Source: Paenibacillus mucilaginosus 3016
Lineage (GTDB): Bacteria > Bacillota > Bacilli > Paenibacillales > NBRC-103111
Assembly: GCF_000250655.1 (NCBI RefSeq)
Contig: NC_016935.1
Location: forward strand, 2,932,001 to 2,996,000
Direction: 5' to 3'
DNA: 64,000 bases
Every line of letters starts with the position of its first letter. Positions within the stretch are counted from its first letter, which is position 1. The notes beneath the pieces were generated by a model, which saw only the letters and a list, made by a program, of their open reading frames with translations, was not told the DNA's origin and did no database searches. Made by a program: the position numbers and the translations under genes. Of this stretch, positions 53,763 through 62,228 are shown piece after piece.

Positions 53763-54330
53763 TCCCGATCCCGCCATAAATAAACTGAAACAGCTCCTTC
53801 GGCTGCAGCGGCGCGTCCGAATCCGAACCGTACAGCGCCTCGAAGCAGCGCACGTTCCGGAAAGCGGTCATCGACCCGATGATGAGCTTCATCGTGTGGG
53901 CGACCGAGTGGACACGGAAGACGCCCTGGGCTTGTCCGCGCTCGAGGATGCTCCGCAGCAGGTCGGTGATGTTCTGCACGAGCGGGAAGAGGGCCTCTGA
54001 GCGGGGACTGTTCATCGACAGCTCCTGCCTCAGGATGTGCGCGATCTCCGGCTCGCCCTGCAGGAACGTGATCATCGTCTCCACAAAATGCAGCAGATCC
54101 TCTTTCGGGTCGTCGGTCGTCGGTTGAAACGGGACGGACTTCAAGGGCTCCAGGATCGCCCAATAGACGTTCTCCTTGCCCCCGAAATGGTAGGACACCA
54201 GCGGGAGGGAGACGCCGGCCTGGTCGCAGATTTTACGCACGCTGGTCCCCTCATAGCCGAGTTCGGCAAACAGCTTCTTGGCGGCCTCCATAATCTTCTC
54301 TTTCACATCAGGCTGTTCGGCTGCGGTCAT
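53755..54330 (-). CDS. TetR-family regulator, 191 aa
   Basis: The N-terminal helix-turn-helix is VRKICDQAGVSLPLVSYHFG, preceded by IMEAAKKLFAELGYEGTS. The C-terminal part fits the ligand domain of the YbiH/CerR-like subgroup (EALFPLVQNITDLLRSILER and MKLIIGSMTAFRNVRCFEAL). ATG 54330 follows AAAAGGAGG. A perfect palindrome at 54543-54562 is the probable operator. No obvious efflux or enzyme gene is adjacent in either direction, so the target may lie at a distance or be itself only. Confidence 0.85.
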   Translation of the reverse strand: MTAAEQPDVKEKIMEAAKKLFAELGYEGTSVRKICDQAGVSLPLVSYHFGGKENVYWAILEPLKSVPFQPTTDDPKEDLLHFVETMITFLQGEPEIAHILRQELSMNSPRSEALFPLVQNITDLLRSILERGQAQGVFRVHSVAHTMKLIIGSMTAFRNVRCFEALYGSDSDAPLQPKELFQFIYGGIGSS

Positions 54331-54542
54331 GGCGGCAGTACCTCCTTTTCTCATGAAACATGCAGGGGATATCGGCTTTGAACGCCCGTTCGATTGGTGT
54401 TTGTTCGATTGTAAGGGAGGGCAGCCGCCCAAGTCAATGAATTTTGAAAGGGTTTTCGCGGAAATCCCCAGCCGGGACAGCCATAAGCCCCGGACCGGCT
54501 GTCAAAGTTTTCATTTGACGGCCAGGGAAAAGCTGCATATAA

Positions 54543-54562
54543 TTAGTTTAGAACTAAACTAA
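54543..54562. promoter_or_regulatory. Palindrome TTAGTTTA-GAAC-TAAACTAA
   Basis: Perfect eight-base arms around four bases, typical of a TetR operator. The gene-free stretch 54331-54771 shows nothing else clear. It lies 213 bases upstream of the TetR start and equally well in front of the small frame at 54772. Confidence 0.6.
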
Positions 54563-54771
54563 CGGTTGTTAAACCGGAGCTCCTTCGGCATTCGGCGGAA
54601 CTTGTGCTTCCTCTTGGCCGCTCCACTGAGCCGGGAACCTGCATCCCTTTGGCAGGCAGGCAAGCAAGGGTCCGCCTGTATTGGCCTGGTGCCGTCAACC
54701 GTTGCTGACGTTCGGCTTCATACATAACATTACTGCCGGTTAGTGCACGGGCGGAGAGGGGATACGACATC

Positions 54772-54909
54772 TTGCTGGCCCTGCTGGAACGAATCAAACA
54801 ACACGCCTGGCTCTCGCGCTCCGAGACGCCGGACGAAGAGCTGCAGCATCTGGTGGAGGAAGCCCTCCTGGAGTTCTTCGTCGAAAAAAAAGATCGGATT
54901 TCCCATTAA
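54772..54909 (+). CDS. Possible small protein, 45 aa
   Basis: The frame reads LLALLERIKQHAWL…DEELQHLVEEALLEFFVEKK and ends RISH, an amphipathic helical pattern that looks protein-like. GGAGAGGGG lies 11 bases before the TTG start. It lies downstream of the palindrome at 54543. There is no known family and no second line of evidence, so it may be chance. Confidence 0.35.
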   Translation: MLALLERIKQHAWLSRSETPDEELQHLVEEALLEFFVEKKDRISH

Positions 54910-55147
54910 CTTGGACCATTCGTAACCATGAACAAACGAGAGCCGTCCTTGAAGGACGCCGAAGCCGTTCATCCCTGGGCGGCTGCGCCGCATATTCAGT
55001 CTGTGAAGCCTTGGGTGACCCCGGCGGCTTCTTCTCATAAGACAGCATAGGTAACAGCATCTTGCCGGGACGGGAGGTGCTGTTCTTTATTGCGTTCAAG
55101 TTTGCCGCTGCAAACGTACCATTCATCCCTGAAAGGAAGCTGATCTT

Positions 55148-56281
55148 ATGCCGGATCCATTGTCCGAATCCCACAAACGCCTGCTGCTCGGCCTCTGGCT
55201 GCTGCTGTACCTCATCCCGTATTACCTGCTCTTTCACGGCCCCGGAAGGCCGCCGGCCGCTGCGGGGGCGGCACTGCTGCTGCTATTCCTCGCTGCGGCG
55301 CTGGGCTCCGCCCTCTCGGGCAGACGCGCGGCGTACTTCTGGACCTTCGTTCAGATCCTGATCTCGGGGGTTGTCAGCGTAGCTTACGGATACGTCTACC
55401 TGTCCTTCGGCGTCTCATACTTCATCGGCCGGATCCGCAGGAGACGGGCGTTCTCGGTGTTGTACACGCTGCATCTGCTCCTCTTCTTCGGTGCGGTCAA
55501 CTACTGCACCCTGACGCAGCATGCCTTCTTCCTGGCCCAGTTTCCCTTCGTCATTCTGACGCTGATCGGAGCGATCCTCATCCCCTTCAACACGTACTTC
55601 CGGTACAAACGGATCGAGCTGCAGAAGCTCCTCGTGGAAGCGAACCGCCGCATCGCCGAGCTCGTCATCCAGGAGGAGCGCCAGCGGATCTCCCGGGACC
55701 TGCACGATACGCTTGGCCAGAAGCTGTCCCTGATCGGGCTCAAGAGCGAGCTCGCCGACAAGCTGATCGAGAACAAGCCGGCCAAGGCGCAGCTGGAAAT
55801 CAGGGAAGTGCAGACCGTGGCGCGCTCGACGCTGAAAGAGGTTCAGGAGCTTGTGTCCAAGATGCGCGGGACGACCGTCCGTGAAGAGGTGGCTCACGTG
55901 CGCCGGATTCTGGGCGCGGCGGAGATTGAATTCCAGTGCGAGGACGAAGCTTGCCTAAGCGAGGTGTCCCCCCTGATTCAGAACGTGCTCAGCATGTGCA
56001 TCAAGGAAGCGGTGACCAATGTGGTGAAGCACAGCGGGGCGTCCCGCTGCCGGCTCCGGATGGAGCACCGCTCAGCGGAAACGGTTGTGACTGTAGAGGA
56101 CAACGGCGGCGGCGGACGACAGCCGTGGGGCCAGGGCAACGGTCTGATCGGCATGAAGGAGCGGCTTGACTTTGTGAACGGGAAGGTCGAGATCGACACC
56201 GGGCGCGGGACGACCGTGCGGATGACGGTGCCTCATATTATCAAGCAGGACCCCCATGTGTTCAAACATCAGAAAGGGTAA
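55148..56281 (+). CDS. DesK-type sensor histidine kinase, 377 aa
   Basis: A multi-spanning kinase of the HisKA_3 type. Four to six membrane segments fill residues 10-150 (LLLGLWLLLYLIPYYLLF first). A coiled-coil linker leads to the dimerisation helix with phospho-acceptor His186 (RISRDLHDTLGQKL). The HATPase has an N-box EAVTNVVKHSG and G-box VEDNGGGG then GNGLIGMKERL. These features match DesK, the membrane thickness/cold sensor of Bacillus, and its relatives such as LiaS-like kinases. No fatty-acid desaturase gene is adjacent, so the signal is not established. It is followed after 96 bases by its regulator. Confidence 0.88.
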   Translation: MPDPLSESHKRLLLGLWLLLYLIPYYLLFHGPGRPPAAAGAALLLLFLAAALGSALSGRRAAYFWTFVQILISGVVSVAYGYVYLSFGVSYFIGRIRRRRAFSVLYTLHLLLFFGAVNYCTLTQHAFFLAQFPFVILTLIGAILIPFNTYFRYKRIELQKLLVEANRRIAELVIQEERQRISRDLHDTLGQKLSLIGLKSELADKLIENKPAKAQLEIREVQTVARSTLKEVQELVSKMRGTTVREEVAHVRRILGAAEIEFQCEDEACLSEVSPLIQNVLSMCIKEAVTNVVKHSGASRCRLRMEHRSAETVVTVEDNGGGGRQPWGQGNGLIGMKERLDFVNGKVEIDTGRGTTVRMTVPHIIKQDPHVFKHQKG

Positions 56282-56377
56282 CAGGCTTATGCTCGTTCCT
56301 GTCATCTGATCATTTAATCAACACGCATCGTCCGTAAGGGCGCCGAAACCGTTTATCTTAGAAAAGAGGAATGAACC

Positions 56378-56983
56378 ATGACACGTATTGTAATCGCGGA
56401 GGATCAGCGCATGCTGCTGGACGCACTGGCTGCGCTGCTGGAGATGCAGGAGGATTTTGAGATTATAGGGAAAGCGGCGAACGGGGAGGAAGCCGTGGCA
56501 CTCGTCGAGACGCTGCAGCCCGACATCTGTATTCTGGACATCGAGATGCCGGTGATGAGCGGGCTCGACGCGGCCGAGCGGCTCAAGGGGGGCCCCTGTA
56601 AGGTGGTCATTCTGACGACGTTCACCCGGGCGGGATATTTCGAACGCGCCGTCAAGGCGGGCGTGAGCGCCTACCTGTCCAAGGACAACTCCAGCGAAGA
56701 GCTCGCGGCGGCGATCCGCAGCGTGATGAACGGACGCCGGATCTATACCAAGGAGCTCGTCGAAGACGTCTACGTCGAGGAGAACCCGCTGACCGGCCGC
56801 GAGCGGGAGGTGCTGGTGCTTGTGGCGGACGGGAAGTCCACCAAGGAGATCGCAGGAGTGCTCCACCTCTCGGGAGGGACGGTCCGCAATTACATCTCCG
56901 GCATTCTGGAGAAGCTCGGGGTGAAGAACCGCATCGAGGCGATCTCCTACTGCCGGGAGCATGGCTGGCTGGAGCCTTTTTGA
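56378..56983 (+). CDS. DesR-type response regulator, NarL/LuxR family, 201 aa
   Basis: The receiver domain has acidic residues ED at 8-9, phospho-acceptor Asp54 (ICILDIEMP) and Lys in YLSKDNSSEEL. The C-terminal LuxR helix-turn-helix is LTGREREVLVLVADGKSTKE followed by LHLSGGTVRNYISGILEKL. The length matches DesR. AAAGAGGAA precedes the ATG. The secreted repeat protein at 57249 is the next gene in the same direction, and a cluster of TGACA/TGTCA boxes lies between them. Confidence 0.9.
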   Translation: MTRIVIAEDQRMLLDALAALLEMQEDFEIIGKAANGEEAVALVETLQPDICILDIEMPVMSGLDAAERLKGGPCKVVILTTFTRAGYFERAVKAGVSAYLSKDNSSEELAAAIRSVMNGRRIYTKELVEDVYVEENPLTGREREVLVLVADGKSTKEIAGVLHLSGGTVRNYISGILEKLGVKNRIEAISYCREHGWLEPF

Positions 56984-57101
56984 CATAGGTCGTATGCCGA
57001 TCTCTATCCGCCTTGCTGCTTTTCTCCAAGTTTTCACCGAGTCCCGTTATGCTCTCTTCATGGAAAGGACACCCATGGAACAGGCTGGAGATACGAATCC
57101 G

Positions 57102-57164
57102 TGACAAATGTCATGGGTGACAGGCCCTATAAACCTGACACTTGCTACTAAAAAAGAAGTGTCA
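57102..57164. promoter_or_regulatory. Cluster of five TGACA/TGTCA boxes
   Basis: TGACAAATGTCA (57102-57113), TGACA (57118), and TGACACTT (57136-57143) with its inverse AAGTGTCA (57157-57164) lie within 63 bases, 85 bases before the secreted protein. They may be a multi-site operator, possibly for the DesR-type regulator just upstream. Confidence 0.45.
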
Positions 57165-57248
57165 ATGTAACTACAATAAGGGTATGGAAAGCCTGGTGCA
57201 CGGGTGCTTAAGCCAAAATTCAGAGAGATAAAAGGATGGAGAAGACCT

Positions 57249-58697
57249 ATGAAAACAAAAAATGGAAAATGGATTGCAGCGACGCTGGCTGCCGCCCTGC
57301 TGTGGGGAGGCCTGCCCGCCGTACATAACGCGCCTGTGGCGTATGCAAGCAGCGAGTCCGATGACGAGGACGAGGTGAAAGTACCTTTCGTTTACCGTCT
57401 GAACTCGGACCTGAGCAAGATCGTATGGTATGCTTCGGCTTTTATGGATAAAGAATTCGGGGATGTCCGCGATGCCCTGATGAACGGCAATACCCTCGGC
57501 GGCATTGCCAACGGCATGCGCGATGACGACTACAGAGGCCGCGAAGAGCTTCGCGAAGACCTGGAGCGTCTGTTCAACGGTTCCGTGAACGCGGCGCTGG
57601 CGAACAAGGAGATCACTCCGGAAGACGCAGCGAAGTACCGCACTGAGATTCAGGAGCGGATCTCCAAGGCGATCGACACCATGGGCTACAAGGATACCCT
57701 CACGGTGAACACGGAGATTCCTCTGAAAGACCGCTTCTCCCTGGACCTCGGGAACATCGTGAAGTATGCTGCGATCTACCTCGAGATGGATTACGCGGAT
57801 GTGCTCCGCGAGCTGGAGAACGGCAGAACCCTGAGCGATCTCTCCCGTACGGAGCTGGAGAGCAGCGGCGAGCTGTACCAGGGACTGAAAAATATGTACA
57901 CCACGAACGTGACGGATGCGGTATACGCAGGCAAGATCACGCAGGAAGAAGCGGACGGACTGAACTCCGAGGCGGCGAAGCGTCTGGCGGATGCCCTGTC
58001 GAAAGCCGGCTATAAGGACTCCGCTGTGGATACGTCCATTCCTGTCGAGCAGCGCTATCAGGCGGACCTGACGGACATCGTACGGGTGGCTGCGATCTAC
58101 CTGGATCTCGAAGAATACGAGCTGAATGATCTGCTGAAAGTCGGTCAATCCATCAACCAGGTAGCTGACTATCAGAACAACGAGGATGCGGTAGAGGACC
58201 GTTACGAGCTGTACAATGCGATGAAAGCTTACTATGGCAACCGTGTTGACACGGCTGTAGGCGCAGGTCAGCTGACGGCGGAAGAAGCGGCCGAGATCCG
58301 TTCCGCTAACGAGAAGACCCTGTCCGACGCCCTGAACCAAGCCGGTTACGAAGACAAGGCTGTGCTGGAGAACCCGTCGCTGAAGCTCGAGGAGCGCTTT
58401 AACCTGAACCTTGATGATATTGTGCTTAACGCATCCATCTATATCGATATCGAACTGCAGGACCTGCTCGATGCGCTGGCTCAAGGCGATTCCCTGCTGA
58501 CCGTAGCGGACCGTGAGCGGAACGACGATTTTGCCGGCCGTTCCGAGCTGGTGGAGCGCCTGGAGTACCTGTACCAGAGCCGGATCGACCGCGCGGTGTA
58601 CGCCCACCAGATTACCAAGGACGAAGCGGCTGAGCTGTCCAAGGAACTGAGAAGCAAGATTATGGAAAAGGTGAGCGGAACGAATGAAGCCCTGTAG
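57249..58697 (+). CDS. Secreted four-repeat helical protein, 482 aa
   Basis: ATG 57249 follows AAGGATGGAG. The signal peptide is KWIAATLAAALLWGGLPAVH with cleavage near AYA. The mature protein has four tandem repeats of about 108 residues. Each starts with a helix of the type DLGNIVKYAAIYLEMDYADV, then an L-xx-G-xxLxxhA turn (ENGRTLSDL, KVGQSINQVA), then a helix ending in a GKIT-xEEA-like block (AGKITQEEAD, AGQLTAEEAA). The last repeat ends HQITKDEAAELSKELRSKIM. The L-xx-G-xTLxxIA plus G-xxT-xEEA pattern occurs in secreted Firmicute proteins of unknown role (YckD-like). The protein is acidic, without a cell-wall anchor. Its function is unknown. Confidence 0.8.
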   Translation: MKTKNGKWIAATLAAALLWGGLPAVHNAPVAYASSESDDEDEVKVPFVYRLNSDLSKIVWYASAFMDKEFGDVRDALMNGNTLGGIANGMRDDDYRGREELREDLERLFNGSVNAALANKEITPEDAAKYRTEIQERISKAIDTMGYKDTLTVNTEIPLKDRFSLDLGNIVKYAAIYLEMDYADVLRELENGRTLSDLSRTELESSGELYQGLKNMYTTNVTDAVYAGKITQEEADGLNSEAAKRLADALSKAGYKDSAVDTSIPVEQRYQADLTDIVRVAAIYLDLEEYELNDLLKVGQSINQVADYQNNEDAVEDRYELYNAMKAYYGNRVDTAVGAGQLTAEEAAEIRSANEKTLSDALNQAGYEDKAVLENPSLKLEERFNLNLDDIVLNASIYIDIELQDLLDALAQGDSLLTVADRERNDDFAGRSELVERLEYLYQSRIDRAVYAHQITKDEAAELSKELRSKIMEKVSGTNEAL

Positions 58698-58730
58698 ACG
58701 GTAGTACCGCAAGATGAGATAGAACGAGGG

Positions 58731-58757
58731 GCCGGGGACCGCAGGGTTCCCGGCTTT
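58731..58757 (+). terminator. Terminator after secreted repeat protein
   Basis: GCCGGGGACC pairs with GGTTCCCGGC with one wobble, followed by TTTT. Confidence 0.75.
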
Positions 58758-58840
58758 TCGCTGCCGTCGGCGAAACCGACGGATATTCCGGCTCCCAGGC
58801 TTTCCTTTGCCCGACTGTCGGAGTCTCACCTTACATTAGG

Positions 58841-58871
58841 AAAACCCTGCGGCACAGCGCCGCAGGGTTTT
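58841..58871. terminator. Perfect bidirectional hairpin
   Basis: AAAACCCTGCGGC (58841-58853) and GCCGCAGGGTTTT (58859-58871) form a perfect 13-pair stem with a five-base loop, with T-runs on both strands. Confidence 0.75.
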
Positions 58872-59019
58872 CTGTATGGTGGGAAGTCGCAATTATTTAA
58901 GTCGCCGATCGACTACCAGGCTGTGCCTTCGGTGATCAGGACGCCTGCTTAGTCATTTTACAAGATTCCAGCACCTTGCGAAGAAATGCAAATCGTTTTC
59001 TTCTCAGAAGAGAGAACAT

Positions 59020-59195
59020 GGCAAACCAACCTTTCGGAAAGCATAGTGACCTATCTTTTCCTCCTGCTTGATTATAATTACCACTTCCCACTACCTTCTA
59101 TTACCCGGTAGCCTGGGCGCCGAAACATCAGGGCGGGGAAAAGGTGAGCTGAACGGGGCGGTATTCGTTTTGGTTATGCCCCGGGATGCCCAGGC
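59020..59195 (+). other. Structured leader upstream of MFS gene, possible riboswitch-like RNA
   Basis: GCCTGGGC (59111-59118) can pair with GCCCAGGC (59188-59195), enclosing GGGGC…GCCCC. Upstream are GGCAAACC (59020) and CCTTTCGGAAAG, and then CGGTAGCC at 59106. GGCAAACC and CGGTAGCC-xGG are also found in c-di-GMP-I riboswitches, but the conserved middle part of that class is not present. I treat it as a structured leader of unknown type. Confidence 0.3.
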
Positions 59196-59272
59196 GGAAT
59201 TTTATAGATCGGCTCTTCCGGTGTAAGCTTACTCTATAGCTTCAGAGAGAGAACGTGGGGAGATGCTGCCGG

Positions 59273-60511
59273 ATGAAAGGAAATCTGCTGCTCAAAGCAT
59301 CGCCGCTCAGCGGCGATCACAGCGATAAAACGGTGCTTCGCAATGCACTGCTGATTATGTTCGGATTCCAGATGATGCTCAACATGTCAAGGCCGGTAAT
59401 CACCTTGTTCGCCTCGGGACTCGGGGCCGGCACGCTGCAGATCGGGGCCCTGACCTCGTCGTACGCGCTGCTGCCGCTGCTGCTCGCCATCCATGCAGGC
59501 AAGCTGGCCGACCGGGTCGGGGACCGCATCCCCATCCTGCTCGGCAGCGTGGGCTGCGCCGCCGGGATGGCGATGCCGTTCCTGTTCCCGTCGCTGTGGG
59601 CGCTGTATGTCTCGCAGCTGGCGGTCGGCGTGTCGCATGTCTTCATCGCGATCTGCCTGCAGAACGTGCTGGGCCATGCCGCGAAGACCAAGGACCAGCG
59701 GGACGCCTACTTCAGCATGCTGAGCATGAGCGTGGCCCTGGCGGGGTTCATCGGCCCGGTGGCGCAGGGCTATCTTGCAGAGCATGTCTCGTATTCGGCG
59801 GTGTTCCTGATCGCCATGATCTGCTGTGTGCTCCCGCTCGGGGTGGCCCGGTACATTCCCGTCCTGAAGCGAGGCGGCAGCAAGGCAGCGGAGGCTGGCG
59901 GGGAAACGCCGGAGGAGGAGGCCTCCGGGCCGTCCGCCCTCGGGCTGTTGCGGCTTCCTCTGCTGCGCAACGCGCTCATGACCAGCGCTCTCGTACTCTA
60001 CTCGCGGGACATCTTCGTCGCCTACTTCCCGCTGTACGGGTCCCGGCTCGGGATCTCCGAGTCGAGCATCGGCTGGATCATCGCCCTGCAGGGCCTCGCG
60101 ATGGTGTTCGTCCGCTTCTTTCTGCCCGCGCTGACGAAGCTGCTCGGACGCGAGCGGGTGCTGCTCGGGTCGATCCTCACGGCCGGACTCGCGTTTGTGC
60201 TGATTCCATACGCTTCGAGCGTCTATCTGCTGCTGCTGACCAGCGTGCTGATGGGCATCGGGCTTGGCTGCGGCCAGCCGCTGTCGATGTCGACGACGTA
60301 CAACGCCTCGCCGAAGAACAAGACCGGCGAGGTGCTGGGGCTGCGCCTGGCGACCAACCGGCTGTCCCAGCTCGTGGCGCCGCTCTTCTTCGGCGTGGTC
60401 GGCACGTGGGTCGGCCTCGTCTCCGTCTTCTACGTCAGCGGCGTCTTCCTGATCGGGGGCGCGCTGCTGATGAAGTCCAAACCCGAACAAAAAACGGCTT
60501 CCGTCTCATGA
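59273..60511 (+). CDS. MFS transporter, 412 aa
   Basis: A 12-segment major facilitator. The first segments are LRNALLIMFGFQMMLNMSRP and SSYALLPLLLAIHAG, followed by the family A-motif-like loop GKLADRVGDRIPIL. A long cytoplasmic loop rich in Glu and Gly (RGGSKAAEAGGETPEEEASG) separates the two halves, and the second half begins LLRNALMTSALVLYSRD. ATG 59273 is preferred to GTG 59255 because GGGGAG lies between them. The cargo is unknown; the fold group resembles drug or sugar efflux. It converges with a LysR gene. Confidence 0.87.
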   Translation: MKGNLLLKASPLSGDHSDKTVLRNALLIMFGFQMMLNMSRPVITLFASGLGAGTLQIGALTSSYALLPLLLAIHAGKLADRVGDRIPILLGSVGCAAGMAMPFLFPSLWALYVSQLAVGVSHVFIAICLQNVLGHAAKTKDQRDAYFSMLSMSVALAGFIGPVAQGYLAEHVSYSAVFLIAMICCVLPLGVARYIPVLKRGGSKAAEAGGETPEEEASGPSALGLLRLPLLRNALMTSALVLYSRDIFVAYFPLYGSRLGISESSIGWIIALQGLAMVFVRFFLPALTKLLGRERVLLGSILTAGLAFVLIPYASSVYLLLLTSVLMGIGLGCGQPLSMSTTYNASPKNKTGEVLGLRLATNRLSQLVAPLFFGVVGTWVGLVSVFYVSGVFLIGGALLMKSKPEQKTASVS

Positions 60512-60526
60512 CGGGAGCCGTTTTTG
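60490..60526. terminator. Bidirectional terminator between MFS and LysR genes
   Basis: AAAAACGGCTTCCGTC pairs with GACGGGAGCCGTTTTT with one bulge, with T-runs on both strands. It overlaps the MFS stop codon. Confidence 0.85.
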
Positions 60527-60558
60527 TGCAAGGATCAGGAAGGTCAGCCCGCATGAGG

Positions 60559-61443
60559 TCAATCCTGGCTCAGCTCCATATCCTCCAGGTCGGTATGCTC
60601 AATGAACTCGACGAATGCATTCACCACGCGGTTCTCCCGGGCCTCCGGATGGTAGAACATCCAGGTCTCACGGATGAGCGGTTCCCCGTTCTTGTCCTTC
60701 ATCTCGGCGGTATGGACGTCGCCCATGTCCTTCAGGAATCTCGTGGGCAGGAAGCTGTACCCGAGCCCGTTCTTCACCATCTCGCGGCAGGTGTCGGCCC
60801 GGTCCACCTTCATGGCGACCGACGCGGCCTTCGTGTAGTGGTCGGCCCACCACCGGTCGATCATCGTCTTGAAGAGCGGATCAGTGAAGTAATCGATGCG
60901 CGGCGCCTGCGGCAGACCCTCGAGATCGATCTCGTCCTTGGAGACGATCCATACCTTTTCCCGGAACAGAAGACGTTTCTCCCCGGGCCAGCTGTAGTCC
61001 CCCCGCACGAATCCGATGTGAATGTCGTGGTTGTACACCATCGTGAAGACATCCTTGCTGAACGCGGTCTCGAGCTGGTAATCCACGCGCGGGTACTGCT
61101 CGCGGAACAGCTTCAGCAGGGGAGGCAGTTCATACTTGCCGAAATAATTCGAAACGCCAAGCCGCAGCGTCCCGGCAATGTCCTGGTTCAGATTCGTCAC
61201 GTTCTCCCGGATCTCCCGGAAGGCCGCCAGCAGCTCCTCCGCCCGCTTCGCCAAATATTCGCCCTGAGGCGTGAAGTGGACGCCGCGGATGCCCCGGTTG
61301 ACGATTTTGACCCCGAACTCCTGCTCGATGTGCATCAGCCGTTTGGTCAGGGCCGGCTGCGACAGATAGAGGAGCTGCGCGGTCTTGGTGATGTTCTTGT
61401 GTTCGTGGAGCAGATGCAGTATGGTCCAGTCCCGTTCGTCCAT
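60559..61443 (-). CDS. LysR-family regulator, 294 aa
   Basis: The N-terminal LysR helix-turn-helix is NITKTAQLLYLSQPALTKRL, followed by the usual dimerisation helix, and the type-2 periplasmic-binding-like ligand domain starts near GTLRLGVSNYFGKYE. The length is typical. It converges with the MFS gene and its start faces the GNAT gene at 61676 across 232 bases, in which I see no clear operator. Its target is unknown; divergent transcription with the GNAT-like gene is the closest hint. Confidence 0.88.
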   Translation of the reverse strand: MDERDWTILHLLHEHKNITKTAQLLYLSQPALTKRLMHIEQEFGVKIVNRGIRGVHFTPQGEYLAKRAEELLAAFREIRENVTNLNQDIAGTLRLGVSNYFGKYELPPLLKLFREQYPRVDYQLETAFSKDVFTMVYNHDIHIGFVRGDYSWPGEKRLLFREKVWIVSKDEIDLEGLPQAPRIDYFTDPLFKTMIDRWWADHYTKAASVAMKVDRADTCREMVKNGLGYSFLPTRFLKDMGDVHTAEMKDKNGEPLIRETWMFYHPEARENRVVNAFVEFIEHTDLEDMELSQD

Positions 61444-61675
61444 GCCTGTTAGGTTCCCCCGTACGATCGTAGTCTGTCTCTAGTGTACTCCTGGAGGAGC
61501 GTCAGCGCAAAAGTTCGGTGTAGCAGGGCGGCAGTTTTCGGCGGAGGGATGAAGTGTGGAGAGGAAGGTGATGAGTATAGGGGATGAGTATGTCCGGCCC
61601 TTTTGTGGTTATATATAGGTAGTATGCCTTCATGGGCAGCAGGAAGAGAACGAAGGGAAAGAGAGGATTCTTGCC

Positions 61676-61960
61676 ATGAGAGAAACGGTACGGGAAGGAA
61701 ACGGATTCTACTTGCGGGACAACGGCGAGGTGCTGGCCGAAGTGACGTTCGCACCGGTGGGACCGGATACCCTGGTACTTGATCATACGTATGTGGCTCC
61801 GGAGCTGCGGGGACAAAAGGTAGCGGAGGATCTCGTGCGGCGGGTGGTGGAGCATGCGCGGGAGACCGGCAAAAAGATCGTGCCGGCGTGCTCGTATGCC
61901 CACGCGCAGTTCCGCAGGCATAAGGAGTATGCGGATATTTGGCAGCAGGAGGAGAGATAG
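61676..61960 (+). CDS. GNAT-like small acetyltransferase (YjdJ type), 94 aa
   Basis: A short protein of the Gcn5-related N-acetyltransferase-like group. The acetyl-CoA loop is VAPELRGQKVAEDLVRRVVE, preceded by LVLDHTYV, and a conserved Cys lies in KIVPACSYA. Such 90-100-residue proteins are single-domain and widespread in bacteria; the substrate is unknown. AGAGAGG precedes the ATG. A hairpin at 62048-62088 follows. Confidence 0.82.
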   Translation: MRETVREGNGFYLRDNGEVLAEVTFAPVGPDTLVLDHTYVAPELRGQKVAEDLVRRVVEHARETGKKIVPACSYAHAQFRRHKEYADIWQQEER

Positions 61961-62047
61961 ACGCCGCGCGGGAGCCGCGACTGGGCCGTTTTGAATAAAG
62001 GCCTCCGCATTTCAGCCCGCCTTATGCTGAGTCTGTTGTGATGAATA

Positions 62048-62088
62048 AACAGCCGGCATCCTGCCCTATGCGGGACCGCCGGCTGTTT
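62048..62088. terminator. Hairpin after GNAT-like gene
   Basis: AACAGCCGGC pairs with GCCGGCTGTT, with an inner CCTGC/GCGGG pairing. The T-run is short, so termination strength is uncertain. Confidence 0.5.
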
Positions 62089-62228
62089 GGCGTGCCTTGG
62101 AACGGACGCTGCCTGCGGGTTTCGTCTGCCGCCCTTTTTTACTCGGAACATCCCTCCGGATGCTGTTATAATAGGGGAATGCGATTGTTCAGGCATGAAG
62201 ACGGAAGGAGAGGGGCGAGCTGCATCTG

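Noticed and set aside
59020..59125. A c-di-GMP-I riboswitch before the MFS gene.
   Set aside because: Two short blocks match, but the conserved GACGCAAAGCC middle part is absent, so I do not call it; kept only as a structured leader.
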